Program-made: the position numbers and the translations under genes
Shown: positions 35,126 through 44,375 of the stretch, piece after piece
Position numbering within the stretch: the stretch's first letter is position 1
Layout: each line of letters begins with the position of its first letter
The notes under the pieces: generated by a model
Databases searched by the model: none
What the model saw: only the letters and a program-made list of their open reading frames with translations
What the model was told of the DNA's origin: nothing
Assembly: GCA_025666215.1 (NCBI GenBank)
Contig: CP102593.1
Coordinates: 1,625,001 to 1,689,000 of the forward strand
DNA: 64,000 nt
Origin: Xanthomonas campestris pv. phormiicola
GTDB taxonomy: Bacteria; Pseudomonadota; Gammaproteobacteria; Xanthomonadales; Xanthomonadaceae
Direction: 5' to 3'

Positions 35126-35153
35126 AATGTAATCCGCATGACAGCGATGTCAA
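35126..35153 (-). promoter_or_regulatory. TBDR2 promoter with NagR/NagQ-type operator
   Basis: On the minus strand TTGACA (35148-35153), 16-base spacer, TACATT (35126-35131). The palindrome TGACAGCGATGTCA at 35139-35152 covers the -35 box. Confidence 0.72.
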
Positions 35154-35433
35154 CGAGATTTTTATGTTTTGCTTGACATCTGGTGGGCGATGTGGTCAAA
35201 AATCTACGTGTTTTGCCCGCGTGTAGAATTAATGCCTTTAGAATGCGGCGCACGTCGCAAAGTGGCCGCGTTGGCAAGTGTCAGGCAGGGACGCAGGCGT
35301 GCCGCGCCGTGGCAACGCTCCTGCAGCAACCGCTCGTCCTCAGGCGGGCGCGGGATCTTGCCCGCGGACGATGCCGGGGCGAGGCTGCGGGCGAAGTTTT
35401 CTCGTGCGGACAGGGGGCTGTCTACATATATAT

Positions 35434-35461
35434 TTGACAACGTTGTCAAGCGTGCTTAACA
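35434..35461 (+). promoter_or_regulatory. kinase promoter with perfect NagR/NagQ-type operator
   Basis: TTGACA (35434-35439), 16-base spacer, TTAACA (35456-35461). The perfect palindrome TGACAACGTTGTCA at 35435-35448 overlaps the -35 box. The kinase gene starts about 40 bases further on. Confidence 0.75.
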
Positions 35462-35503
35462 CTCAGCGTATAGTCCGTTCCCGGCGTCCCTCAGGGAGAA
35501 AGC

Positions 35504-36520
35504 GTGTCCGCAAGCAGTTCCCCAATGGTGGCGGCCTCTCCGCGCGCCGAACCCTTCATCGCCGCCGATGTCGGCGGCACGCATGTCCGCATCGGTCTGA
35601 TGCGCGAGGATGGCGACCTCGCCCATCCGGTCACCGTGCTCGACTATCGCAAGTATCGTTGCGCCGACTATCCGGGCCTGGCCGAAATCATCGGCGAGTT
35701 CCTGGCCGGGGTGGGGGGCGAGCCGGTCACCCGCGGCGTCATCGCCAGTGCCGGCTATGCGCTGGAAGATGGCAGCGTCATCACCACCAATTTGCCGTGG
35801 AAACTGTCGCCGCCGGACATCCGCGAGCGGCTGGGCCTGAGCGCGCTGCACCTGGTCAACGACTTCGAAGCGGTGGCCTACGCCGCCAGCTACATGGGGG
35901 CCAGCGAAGTGCTGCACCTGACCGGTCCGCGCAGCGCGCAGAACGGGCCGGCCTTGATCATCGGCCCGGGGACCGGGCTCGGTGCGGCGGTGTGGATCCC
36001 CACCGGCGACGGTGCGGTGGTGCTGGCGACCGAAGCCGGGCATGCCGCGCTGACCGCATGTACCGTGCTGGAGATGGACCTGGTGCGGCATGTGCTCAAC
36101 GGCAAGGACTACGTGCCGGTGGAGCATCTGCTGTCCGGCCCGGGTCTGCTCAATCTATATGGAGCGTTGTGCGCATTGCGCGGCGCGGTGCCGGTGCATG
36201 CGGCGCCCAGCGCGGTCACCGCAGCGGCGCTGGCGGGCGACGATGCGCTCGCGCACGAAAGCCTGTCGGTGTTCTGCGGCCTTCTCGGCAGCATGGTCGG
36301 CGATATGGCCTTGCTGTACGGCATCCAGAGCGGCATCTACCTGGCCGGCGGCTTCCTGCCGCAGATCGGCGAGTTCCTGGCCGCAAGCAGCTTCGTGGAG
36401 CGCTACTTGAACAAGGGCGCGATGCGCCCGGCGCTGGAGCAGATCCCGGTGAAGCTGGTGGAACACGGCCAGCTCGGAGTGATCGGCGCGGCGAACTGGT
36501 TCCTGCAGCAGCCGCGTTGA
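35504..36520 (+). CDS. glucokinase-family sugar kinase
   Basis: A 338-residue cytoplasmic kinase of the bacterial glucokinase (Glk) family. It has the ATP motif AADVGGTHVRIGL near residue 20, LVNDFEAVAYA with catalytic Asp near 110, and GPGTGLGAA near 150. It would phosphorylate a hexose, either glucose or, given the operator and neighbours, N-acetylglucosamine or mannose. In X. campestris GlcNAc regulons, glucokinase-like kinases accompany nag genes. The start is GTG 35504 with GGGAG 7 bases before. The promoter carries a perfect GlcNAc-type operator. It is divergent from TBDR2 and convergent with TBDR3. Confidence 0.85.
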   Translation: MSASSSPMVAASPRAEPFIAADVGGTHVRIGLMREDGDLAHPVTVLDYRKYRCADYPGLAEIIGEFLAGVGGEPVTRGVIASAGYALEDGSVITTNLPWKLSPPDIRERLGLSALHLVNDFEAVAYAASYMGASEVLHLTGPRSAQNGPALIIGPGTGLGAAVWIPTGDGAVVLATEAGHAALTACTVLEMDLVRHVLNGKDYVPVEHLLSGPGLLNLYGALCALRGAVPVHAAPSAVTAAALAGDDALAHESLSVFCGLLGSMVGDMALLYGIQSGIYLAGGFLPQIGEFLAASSFVERYLNKGAMRPALEQIPVKLVEHGQLGVIGAANWFLQQPR

Positions 36521-36674
36521 GCGGCGGCGAGGCAGGGGCGGCGGCGTCCTGCCTGCCGCCGCTGCATCGCCCCCCCACGCCGACGCGCGATGCGCCGGAA
36601 GCGGCTGCCGGAGACGGCCCGCGGCCGCCAGAGGCCGTGCCCCGCATGCTGTCCGTGCCGCGGGACATTGCCTG

Positions 36675-39293
36675 CTATAGCGTGAAGTGCACGCTGAGCA
36701 TGTAGCTGCGGCCGTTCTTGTAGAGATAGTAGGGCTGGCTTTCCTGGCCCACATAGCTGTAGTAGGTCTCGTCGAGCAGATTGCTGCCTTCCAGTTGCAG
36801 CTTGACCTTGTCGGTGATCGCATAGGACAGCGAGGCATCGAGCTGGGTGAAATCGGCGGTCATCTGGTTCGCGCCCAGGCGGCCGATCTGGGTGAAGTAG
36901 GCCGAGCGCCAGCCCAGCGTCAGCCGCGCCTCCCATGGCCCTTTCTCGAAGTAGGGGCTGAGGTTGTAGCTGTTCTTGGAGTTGTAGGGCAGGTTGTAGT
37001 CGCCCTGGGTGTCGGCCTTGGAGTAGGTGTAGTTGGCCGCCACGCCGAAGCCGCCGCCCAGCTCCTGCTGGTAGCTCAGCGATACGCCCTTGACCTTGGC
37101 CGCGCCGGAGTTCTGCGGCAGGGTCACCTCGTAGATGTCCTCGCGGTCGTAGGTGTTGTTGTGCAGCGGCTGCTGCACCAGCGTCTGCAGGATGTAGTTG
37201 GAGATGTCGCGGTAGAACAGCTCGCCGGCCAGGACGCTGTTGGGCGCGAAATACCATTCCAGCGACGCGCCGTAGTTGGTCGAGCGGTACGGATCCAGCG
37301 CCGGATTGCCGCTGCTGGCGGTGAGCTTGTTGTCGTCGGCGTTGACGTACGGGGTGAGGTCGGCATAGCGCGGGCGGGCGATCACCTTGGCCGCGGCCAC
37401 GCGCAGGATCAGCGCATCGGACAGGTCGTAGGCGAAGTTCAGCGACGGCAGCCATTCGCCATAGGACTTGTTGTAGCGCACCGGCGCATAGGCGCTGCCG
37501 TCGTACTGGTAGCCGCCGATCGCGTCGCGGGTGTTGACGTAGCGCACGCCGATGTTGCCGCGGTAGTTGTAGCCGGAGAAATCCGCCTGCAGATAGGCGG
37601 CGCGGTTGCGCTCGACCACGTCGAAGCTGCTGCCGTAGCTGGGCGCGAGCGTGTCGCTGCCGGGCAGGCCGCCGACGTAGTCAACCAGCGCGCCAGGGCT
37701 TTGCCGCGGCCAGTGGCGCATGTCGTCGCTGACCGACAGCCCGTCCAGATAGCCGCCGGGCGTGCCGCCGCCATAGACCGCGGCCAGCGTCGTGTTGGGG
37801 TCGGCCGGGAAGCTGTCGTAGTACATGTCCTGGGCGGTGCTGTGGCGGGTGGCCTTGATCCCGGCGCGCAGCTTGGTGATCGGCCCCCAGGCCACGTCGT
37901 GGTCGAAGTCCAGTTGCGCGTAACGCTCCTTGTCCAGGTTCGGATAGCGGTTGACGGTGGCGCCCAGTACCGACATCGATTCCAGCGCCGACGGCGGCAC
38001 CGCGTAGTCCACGCCGACATTGCGGTGGTCGATGGCGTAGTCGTAGGCGTCGTTGCCGCGGAAGGTGAGGCCGTAGATGCGATCGGCGCCGCCGGCCGAG
38101 CGGGTCGCGCCGACCTGGCCGGAGACGTTCCAGCCATCGCCGTGCCAGTCGCCGCGCAAGGTGTTGCTGCTGGTCCTGACCGTGGTCTTGCGCACGTACG
38201 AATCGAGGATGGTCTCGGCGTTGTCGCCATAGGCCCCCGAGGTGGCGACGCCGTCGGTCACGTCCAGCGCGGTGGCATCGGCCGGCACGACGTTGGCGTA
38301 GCGGCTCTGGTTGACGTTGTCGAAGGTCTCTTCGACATACAGGCCGGTGTAGGTCAGCTCGAAGGCATCGTTCGGCTTCCACTGCAGCGAGCCGGTGACG
38401 CCGTCGCGCTTGCGGGTCTGGGTGAACAGCGCGCTGTTGATCGCGGTGGGATAGACCCCTTGCTTGCCGGCGGCGACCGCGTCGGGGAAGCCGGCGCCCT
38501 GGATGTCGCTGTAGCCGAAGATCTCCACGCCGTCGCGGCGCAGCGAGCGCTCCGAATGCATCACCGAGCCGAGCACGCCGAGCGTGCCGGCGTCGTTCTT
38601 CCAGTTGTACAGCAGCGAGGCGTTGGGCTTGCCGTCCTCGGAGCGGTCGTTGTCGCCGTAGCTGACGCTGCCGGTCAGCAGGTTCCTGTCCAGTTCCAGC
38701 GGCTTGCGCGTGTGCAGGATCACGGTGCCGCCCAGGCTGCCTTCGTCGATGCTGGCCTGCGGGCTCTTGTAGACCTCGGCGCTGCCGATCACTTCCGGCG
38801 CCAGCAGCGAATAGTTGAACGAGCGGCTGTCCGGATTGTTCGGATCGCCGCCCCAACTGGTGGAGGCGATGCTCTGGCCGTTGAGCAGGACCCGGTTCAG
38901 GGCCGGGTCGGTGCCCAGGATCGAGACCTTCTCGCCTTCGCCGAACTGGCGGTCGACGCTGACCCCGGGCAGGTGCGACAGCGATTCGGCGACGTTGGCG
39001 GCGGGAAACTTGCCGACGTCCTCGGCCGAGATCGCATCGACGATCGCATCGGCGTTGCGCTTGATGTTGAGCGATTTCTGCAGGCTGGCGCGGTAGCCGG
39101 TGACCTTGACCGCATCCAGTTCCTGGACCGCCGCGGGCGTGGCCTGGCCGTTGGCGGACGCGCCGGCGTCGGCCGCAGGCGTTGCCGCGTCGTCGCGCTG
39201 CGGCGTGGGAACTTGCTGGGCGAAGGCGCTGGCCGGTGCGGCCAGCGCGGCGGCGATGGCGAAGGCCAGGGGAGCGAGGCGGGTGTGGTTCAA
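36675..39293 (-). CDS. TonB-dependent receptor 3
   Basis: An 872-residue receptor related to TBDR1 and TBDR2 but more diverged: plug with SILGTDPALNRVLLNGQ and LDAVKVTGYRASL as the TonB-box region. No ATG or GTG fits; TTG 39293 has GGAG 9-10 bases before and leads straight into a good signal peptide (LAPLAFAIAAALAAPASAFAQ), so I use it. A frame to 39482 adds a Pro/Arg-rich run without a signal. The protein ends in Leu (HFTL), not the usual Phe/Trp of outer-membrane barrels. A G10 tract lies 112-122 bases upstream (39405-39414). Confidence 0.85.
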   Translation of the reverse strand: MNHTRLAPLAFAIAAALAAPASAFAQQVPTPQRDDAATPAADAGASANGQATPAAVQELDAVKVTGYRASLQKSLNIKRNADAIVDAISAEDVGKFPAANVAESLSHLPGVSVDRQFGEGEKVSILGTDPALNRVLLNGQSIASTSWGGDPNNPDSRSFNYSLLAPEVIGSAEVYKSPQASIDEGSLGGTVILHTRKPLELDRNLLTGSVSYGDNDRSEDGKPNASLLYNWKNDAGTLGVLGSVMHSERSLRRDGVEIFGYSDIQGAGFPDAVAAGKQGVYPTAINSALFTQTRKRDGVTGSLQWKPNDAFELTYTGLYVEETFDNVNQSRYANVVPADATALDVTDGVATSGAYGDNAETILDSYVRKTTVRTSSNTLRGDWHGDGWNVSGQVGATRSAGGADRIYGLTFRGNDAYDYAIDHRNVGVDYAVPPSALESMSVLGATVNRYPNLDKERYAQLDFDHDVAWGPITKLRAGIKATRHSTAQDMYYDSFPADPNTTLAAVYGGGTPGGYLDGLSVSDDMRHWPRQSPGALVDYVGGLPGSDTLAPSYGSSFDVVERNRAAYLQADFSGYNYRGNIGVRYVNTRDAIGGYQYDGSAYAPVRYNKSYGEWLPSLNFAYDLSDALILRVAAAKVIARPRYADLTPYVNADDNKLTASSGNPALDPYRSTNYGASLEWYFAPNSVLAGELFYRDISNYILQTLVQQPLHNNTYDREDIYEVTLPQNSGAAKVKGVSLSYQQELGGGFGVAANYTYSKADTQGDYNLPYNSKNSYNLSPYFEKGPWEARLTLGWRSAYFTQIGRLGANQMTADFTQLDASLSYAITDKVKLQLEGSNLLDETYYSYVGQESQPYYLYKNGRSYMLSVHFTL

Positions 39294-39782
39294 GCGGGCG
39301 GTCTCCGAAAGGTGCGCAGGACGCGAAAGGCCTGCCGGCGTGGCGGCAGGCAAGTGACGCCCTCGGCCCGGATGCGGCGCGATGGGCGAATGGAAAAGAA
39401 GGGCGGGGGGGGGGCATGCCGCCGCGCGGCGGAGACGGCATGTCGGCATCGACGCTGTGCGGCGTGACGGCGCGCGCCGCACGTGGGCGCGGCAGCGGCG
39501 GATGGTGCACGCGGCTGCGCGTACGTGGGTTGTGCGGACGGGCGGCCACGCACTGGCGGGCCGTGTCGTTCGTTGCGCCGGTTCAAACCGGAAGCACCCC
39601 GCGCGATGGCTCAGGAGCGCGGACTGTGTCGCGCTTGTCCTTCGTTGTCAACGCGCATCGCGGTTAAGGAATCGCTAAGAAAAGCGCTGTTTTGCAGGGG
39701 AAATCCGCGATTCGTGCGGTGTCGGCAGCGCCGCCGCGGCGCGCCTGCGGTCAACGATGGCTACGCGATTGCGTGCGCCGGT
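39294..39782. other. upstream region of TBDR3 with a G10 tract
   Basis: No gene is supported. It holds a run of ten G (39405-39414), and on the minus strand a TTGACA near 39646-39651 joined to a half operator TGACAACG (39643-39650), which could be a TBDR3 promoter with a leader of about 340 bases. Confidence 0.45.
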
Positions 39783-40514
39783 TCACAGATCCCCGCACTG
39801 CGCCTGCAAGGCCGCGATCGCGGCCAGGCCGGCGGTCTCGGTGCGCAGGATGCGCGGTCCCAGGCGCAGGCCGGCGAAGCCGGCGGCGTGCAGCGCGGCG
39901 CGATCGCGCGGCGACCAGCCGCCTTCCGGGCCGATCGCGATCGTCGCTGCGTTGCCGTCGATGCGTAGCGTGCGCAGCCGGTGTTCGCCTTGCGGATCGA
40001 GGGTGAGCTTCAGTTGCGCGCCGGCCACGGCAGCGGCGGCATCGGCCAGCGCCAGCGGCGCGGCCAGGTGGGGGACGCGCGCGCGACCGGATTGTTCGCA
40101 GGCCGAGACGACGACGCTGCGCCAGTGCGCCACGCGCTTTTCCACCCGTGCCGCATCCAGCTTCACCTCGGTGCGTTCGGCCCACACCGGCACGATCGCG
40201 GCCACGCCCAGTTCGGTCGCTTTCTGCAGGATCAGGTCCATCTTCTCGCCGCGCGCCACGCCCTGCAGCAGGGTGATCGCCAGCGGCGATTCGGTGTCGG
40301 CCGGCCGCGCCGCGCCGATGCGCGCGCTGGCGCCGCGCTTGCCGACCTGCAGCAGTTCGGCGTCGTAGTCGCAGCCGTCGCCGTTGAACAGCACGCAGCG
40401 GTCGCCCTCGCGCAGCCGCAGCACGCGCAGCAGGTGCCCGGCGACGTCCTCGGGCAGGACCAGGTCGTCGCCTGCGCGCAGCGGCAGCTGCACATGGCAG
40501 CGGGTCAGGCGCAT
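39783..40514 (-). CDS. rsmE: 16S rRNA (uracil1498-N3)-methyltransferase
   Basis: A 243-residue SPOUT methyltransferase. The N-terminal PUA-like domain starts MRLTRCHVQLPL and has HLLRVLRLREGD. The SAM-binding knot has AIGPEGGWSPRDRAAL, LGPRILRTETA near the end. It methylates U1498 of 16S rRNA in the decoding region. The start 40514 lies inside the end of bioA (10-base overlap), so the two are translationally linked; the longer frame to 40661 is rejected. Confidence 0.95.
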   Translation of the reverse strand: MRLTRCHVQLPLRAGDDLVLPEDVAGHLLRVLRLREGDRCVLFNGDGCDYDAELLQVGKRGASARIGAARPADTESPLAITLLQGVARGEKMDLILQKATELGVAAIVPVWAERTEVKLDAARVEKRVAHWRSVVVSACEQSGRARVPHLAAPLALADAAAAVAGAQLKLTLDPQGEHRLRTLRIDGNAATIAIGPEGGWSPRDRAALHAAGFAGLRLGPRILRTETAGLAAIAALQAQCGDL

Positions 40515-41896
40515 GCCACGGCCTCGTCGATCGCGGCCAGGGTGGTCTCGGCGAGCAGCGCCAGCTGGTCGTCGTCCACGCAGTACGGCGGCATCCAGTA
40601 CAGCACGTCGCCCAGCGGGCGCAGCACCACGCCGCGCTGCAGCGCCGCGCGGTAGGCGCACAGGCCGACCCGCGCGGCGGCCGCGAACGGCGTGCGCCTG
40701 TCGCCGTTGCGGGTGAGTTCGAATGCGACCACCATCCCGGCCTGGCGCACGTCGGCCACGTGCGGATGGTCGTTGAACGGGGCCGACAGCGCGCGCATGG
40801 TTTCGGCGGTGCCGCGGTTGCGCGCGATCACGTCGTCCTGCTGGAAGATCCGCAGGCAGGCCAGCGCGGCGGCGCAGGCCAGCGGATTGCCGGTGTAGCT
40901 GTGCGAGTGCAGGAAGGCGCGCTCGCGGCTGTCGTCGAGGAAGGCGTCATATAAGTGTTGCGTGGCCAGCACCGCCGACAGCGGCAGGAAGCCGCCGGTC
41001 AGGCCCTTGGACAGGCACAGCAGGTCCGGCATCACCCCGGCCTGCTCGCAGGCGAACAGGGTACCGGTGCGGCCGAAGCCGGTGGCGATCTCGTCGGCGA
41101 TCAGGAACGCGCCGTTGGCGTCGCACAGCTCGCGCGCGCGGCGCAGGTAGGCCGGGTCGTGCATGCGCATGCCGCCGGCGCACTGCAGGCGCGGCTCCAG
41201 GATCACCGCGCAGATCTCGCCCGGATGGCGGTCGAACAGGTCGGCCAGCGCATCGGCGGCGGCATCGGCGCGCTGCCGCGCGCTCTGCCCCGGCGCGGCC
41301 AGGTAGGCGTCGGGCGAGGGCGCGAACAGCGCTTCGCACAGCAGCGGCGCGTACACCCGCCGGTACAGCGGGATGTCGCCGACCGCCAGCGCGCCGATGG
41401 TCTCGCCGTGGTAGCCGTTCTCCAGCGCCACGAAGCGGGTGCGGCGGGTCTCGCCGCGGTTGTGGAAATAGTGGAACGCCATCTTCAGCGCCACTTCGAC
41501 CCCGGCCGAACCGTTGTCGGCGTAGAACACCTTGGCCAGCGGCGCGCGCCCGTCCTGGCGCGGCGCCAGCGCCAGCAACTGCTCGGCCAGTTCCACCGCC
41601 GGCGCGTGGCTGAAGCCGGCCAGCATCACCTGTTCCAGCTGGGTGGCCTGCGCTGCGATGGCCGCGGCGATGCGCGGCTCGCTGTGGCCGAACAGATTGG
41701 TCCACCAACTGCTGACCGCATCCAGGTAGCGGTTGCCTTCGTGATCGATCAGCCAGGCGCCTTCGCCACGCGCGATCGGCAGCAGCGGCAGGGTGTCGGG
41801 ATGCTCGCGCATCTGCGTGCAGGGGTGCCACAGCACCGCCAGGTCGCGTTGCCGCCAGGCGGCGGCAGTCTGTGATGCGGTCAGGTCTGTTAGCAT
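40505..41896 (-). CDS. bioA: adenosylmethionine-8-amino-7-oxononanoate aminotransferase
   Basis: A 463-residue PLP enzyme of class III aminotransferases, of normal length for BioA. Motifs: LWHPCTQM, VSSWWTNLFGH, NGYHGETIGALAVGD, ADEIATGFGRTG with the PLP Asp, and CLSKGLTGG with the PLP Lys. It converts KAPA to DAPA in biotin synthesis. It is divergent from nudE and overlaps rsmE at its 3' end. Other bio genes are not in the window. The ribosome site is weak. Confidence 0.95.
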   Translation of the reverse strand: MLTDLTASQTAAAWRQRDLAVLWHPCTQMREHPDTLPLLPIARGEGAWLIDHEGNRYLDAVSSWWTNLFGHSEPRIAAAIAAQATQLEQVMLAGFSHAPAVELAEQLLALAPRQDGRAPLAKVFYADNGSAGVEVALKMAFHYFHNRGETRRTRFVALENGYHGETIGALAVGDIPLYRRVYAPLLCEALFAPSPDAYLAAPGQSARQRADAAADALADLFDRHPGEICAVILEPRLQCAGGMRMHDPAYLRRARELCDANGAFLIADEIATGFGRTGTLFACEQAGVMPDLLCLSKGLTGGFLPLSAVLATQHLYDAFLDDSRERAFLHSHSYTGNPLACAAALACLRIFQQDDVIARNRGTAETMRALSAPFNDHPHVADVRQAGMVVAFELTRNGDRRTPFAAAARVGLCAYRAALQRGVVLRPLGDVLYWMPPYCVDDDQLALLAETTLAAIDEAVACA

Positions 41897-41970
41897 TTCG
41901 CGCTCATGAACAGGTTCTTCGCTCCGTGCATTCTATCGGTCGACGCTGCGCCGCGGCGCGGGGCGGCGGC

Positions 41971-42525
41971 GTGAGCCGTCCGTTGCCGATCATCCACGCG
42001 CGGCGCGAGCGCGGCGAATCGGCCATGGAGCGCAAGGTCGAAGAGCTGGACCTGGAGTTCAGCAACGGCGAGCGGCGCGTGTTCCACCGGCTCACCTCCC
42101 CCGGCCACGGCGCGGTGGTGGTGGTGCCGATGCTGGACGCGCAGACCGTGCTGCTGGTGCGCGAATACGCCGCCGGCGTGCACCGCTACGAACTGGGCCT
42201 GGTCAAGGGCCGCATCGATGCCGGCGAGACACCGCTGCAGGCGGCCGACCGCGAACTCAAGGAAGAAGCCGGTTACGGCGCCCGCCAGCTGCAGGTGCTG
42301 CGCGCGATGACCCTGGCCCCCACGTATATGAGCCACCAGTCCTGGCTGGTGCTCGCGCAAGATCTCTATCCCGAAAAACTGGCCGGCGACGAGCCGGAGG
42401 AACTAGAAGTGGTGCCCTGGAAACTGGCTGAACTGGATCAACTGATGTTGCGTGAGGATTTTTCCGAAGGGCGTTCGCTGGCGGCGCTGTTCATCGCCCG
42501 CGAGTGGCTGGGTCGAGCCGGATGA
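41971..42525 (+). CDS. nudE: ADP compounds hydrolase, Nudix family
   Basis: A 184-residue Nudix hydrolase. The N-terminus (PLPIIHARR...VEELDLEFSNGERRVFHR) aligns with E. coli NudE, which favours the GTG start at 41971 over later ATGs or the earlier 41872. The Nudix box is visible: GETPLQAADRELKEEAGYG. LAQDLYPEKLAGDEPE is typical of NudE. It hydrolyses ADP-ribose, Ap3A and NADH-type compounds. Its stop overlaps the cysQ start (ATGA). Confidence 0.93.
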   Translation: MSRPLPIIHARRERGESAMERKVEELDLEFSNGERRVFHRLTSPGHGAVVVVPMLDAQTVLLVREYAAGVHRYELGLVKGRIDAGETPLQAADRELKEEAGYGARQLQVLRAMTLAPTYMSHQSWLVLAQDLYPEKLAGDEPEELEVVPWKLAELDQLMLREDFSEGRSLAALFIAREWLGRAG

Positions 42526-43322
42526 TGCGCATCACCGCAGACCTGCGCGAAACCGTCATCGCCATCGCCATCGACGCCGCCGCGGCGATCATGGCCGTCT
42601 ATGCCACCGGCTTCGACGTCGAGCACAAGGCCGATGCCAGCCCGCTGACCCAGGCCGACCTGGCCGCGCACCGGATCATCGTCGAAGGCCTGGAGCGGCT
42701 GACTCCGGACCTGCCGGTGCTGTCCGAGGAGTCGGCGCACATTCCGTGGGACGTGCGCGAGCACTGGACCAGCTACTGGCTGGTGGACCCGCTCGACGGC
42801 ACCCGCGAGTTCGTCAAGCGCAACGGCGAGTTCAGCGTCAACATCGCGCTGATCCACCAGGGCGCGCCGGTGTTCGGCGTGGTCCAGGCGCCGGTCGATG
42901 GCCGCGTCTGGCACGCGGTGCGCGGCGAGCAGGCGTACCGTCGCGACGGTTTCCGCGACACCGCGCTGAATACGCGGCGGCCGGCCAGCGCGCCGCTGCG
43001 GGTGGCGGCCAGCCGCTCGCACCGCGATCCGCGCACCGACGCGCTGCTGCTGCGCATGGGCGAGACCGAAGTGATCGCGCAGGGCTCGTCGCTGAAGTTC
43101 TGCCGCATCGCCGACGGCGAGCTGGACGTGTACCCGCGCTTCGGCCCGACCTCCGAATGGGACACCGCCGCCGGCCAGTGCGTGCTGCAGGCCGCCGGCG
43201 GCACGCTGCTCGCCGCCGATACCGGCAAGCCGTTCCGCTACAACCGCCGCGAATCGCTGCTCAACGGCGATTTCCTGGCGCTGGGCGATCCGATGCTGCC
43301 GTGGCGCAGCTGGCTGGGCTGA
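42522..43322 (+). CDS. cysQ: 3'(2'),5'-bisphosphate nucleotidase
   Basis: A 266-residue member of the inositol monophosphatase superfamily. Metal-binding motifs: SEES (about residue 67), DPLDGT (about 90) and EWDTAAGQ (about 213). CysQ removes PAP from sulfate assimilation. It overlaps nudE by 4 bases (ATGA), forming a two-gene operon. ATG at 42522 or 42525 are equally possible starts. Confidence 0.94.
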   Translation: MMRITADLRETVIAIAIDAAAAIMAVYATGFDVEHKADASPLTQADLAAHRIIVEGLERLTPDLPVLSEESAHIPWDVREHWTSYWLVDPLDGTREFVKRNGEFSVNIALIHQGAPVFGVVQAPVDGRVWHAVRGEQAYRRDGFRDTALNTRRPASAPLRVAASRSHRDPRTDALLLRMGETEVIAQGSSLKFCRIADGELDVYPRFGPTSEWDTAAGQCVLQAAGGTLLAADTGKPFRYNRRESLLNGDFLALGDPMLPWRSWLG

Positions 43323-43553
43323 GCGCTCGCTGTCGCCGGCAGCGGCGATGGCCTGCAAGGCGGCGTCGCGGCTGACGCGGCCGCAATGCGCGCCCTCGGT
43401 CGCCGGGCGCGATGACGGCGCTGCGGCCATGCGCCGCCGGTCGTTCGCGTGCGCCGCCGCGCCGCTGGTCCCGTCGCCGGCCGCTCATCGTGCGGGCCGC
43501 TCTGCCAAACTAGCCGGCAGGCGGCGCCGTTGCCGTCGCATCGGAACCCGCAC

Positions 43554-44375
43554 GTGACCGCAGCCCGCTACGACCTTCCCGCCCTGCTCGAGATCATGGC
43601 GCGCCTGCGCGATCGCGCGCACGGCTGCCCCTGGGACCTGGAGCAGGATTTCGCCAGCATCGCCGCGTACACGATCGAAGAGGCGTACGAGGTGGCCGAT
43701 GCGATCGACCGCAACGACCTGGACGAGCTGAAGGACGAACTCGGCGACCTGCTGCTGCAGGTGGTGTTCCATGCGCAGATGGCGCGCGAGCAGGGCGCCT
43801 TCGGCTTCGACGACGTGGTGACGGCGATCTGCGGCAAGATGGTGCGCCGGCACCCGCATGTGTTCGGCGACAGCCAGGTCGCCGACGCCGAGCAGCAGAC
43901 GCTGAAGTGGGAAGAGATCAAGCGCAACGAGCGCGCCGCGGCCGGCAAGACCGACAGTTCGGCGTTGGCCGGGATCGCCCGCGGCCTGCCGGAATGGCAG
44001 CGGGCGGTGAAGCTGCAGGCGCGCGCGGCACGGGTCGGCTTCGACTGGCCGCGGCCGGAACCGGTGCTGGAGAAGTTGCAGGAAGAGCTGGAGGAAGTGC
44101 GTGCGGAATTCGCGCGCGGCGCGGTGCAGGACAACCAGGCGCGGCTGCAGGACGAGATCGGCGATCTGCTGTTCGTCTGCGCCAATCTCGCGCGCCACGC
44201 CCAGGTCGATGTCGGTGCTGCGCTGCGCCATGCCAACCAGAAATTCGAACGCCGCTTCCGCGCGATGGAGCAGCTGGCGCAGCACGACGGCAGCGCGCTG
44301 GATGGCTTGTCCCTGGATGGGCAGGAAGCCTACTGGCAGCGTGCCAAGCGCCAGGAACGCGACGCGGCGCAGTGA
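43554..44375 (+). CDS. mazG: nucleoside triphosphate pyrophosphohydrolase
   Basis: A 273-residue MazG with two tandem MazG domains, each with the acidic metal site ([10 protein letters not shown]...DELGDLLLQ near residue 40-65; EELEEV...DEIGDLLFV near 185-210). The linker has [10 protein letters not shown] and [11 protein letters not shown]. It hydrolyses non-canonical and canonical NTPs. The GTG start at 43554 follows a frame that otherwise runs back into low-complexity sequence. Its stop overlaps the next start (GTGA). Confidence 0.93.
   Translation: MTAARYDLPALLEIMARLRDRAHGCPWDLEQDFASIAAYTIEEAYEVADAIDRNDLDELKDELGDLLLQVVFHAQMAREQGAFGFDDVVTAICGKMVRRHPHVFGDSQVADAEQQTLKWEEIKRNERAAAGKTDSSALAGIARGLPEWQRAVKLQARAARVGFDWPRPEPVLEKLQEELEEVRAEFARGAVQDNQARLQDEIGDLLFVCANLARHAQVDVGAALRHANQKFERRFRAMEQLAQHDGSALDGLSLDGQEAYWQRAKRQERDAAQ

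Noticed and set aside
39643..39650. TGACAACG half site joined to TTGACA upstream of TBDR3
   Set aside because: Only half of the palindrome is present, so I do not call it an operator; it may be a diverged site.
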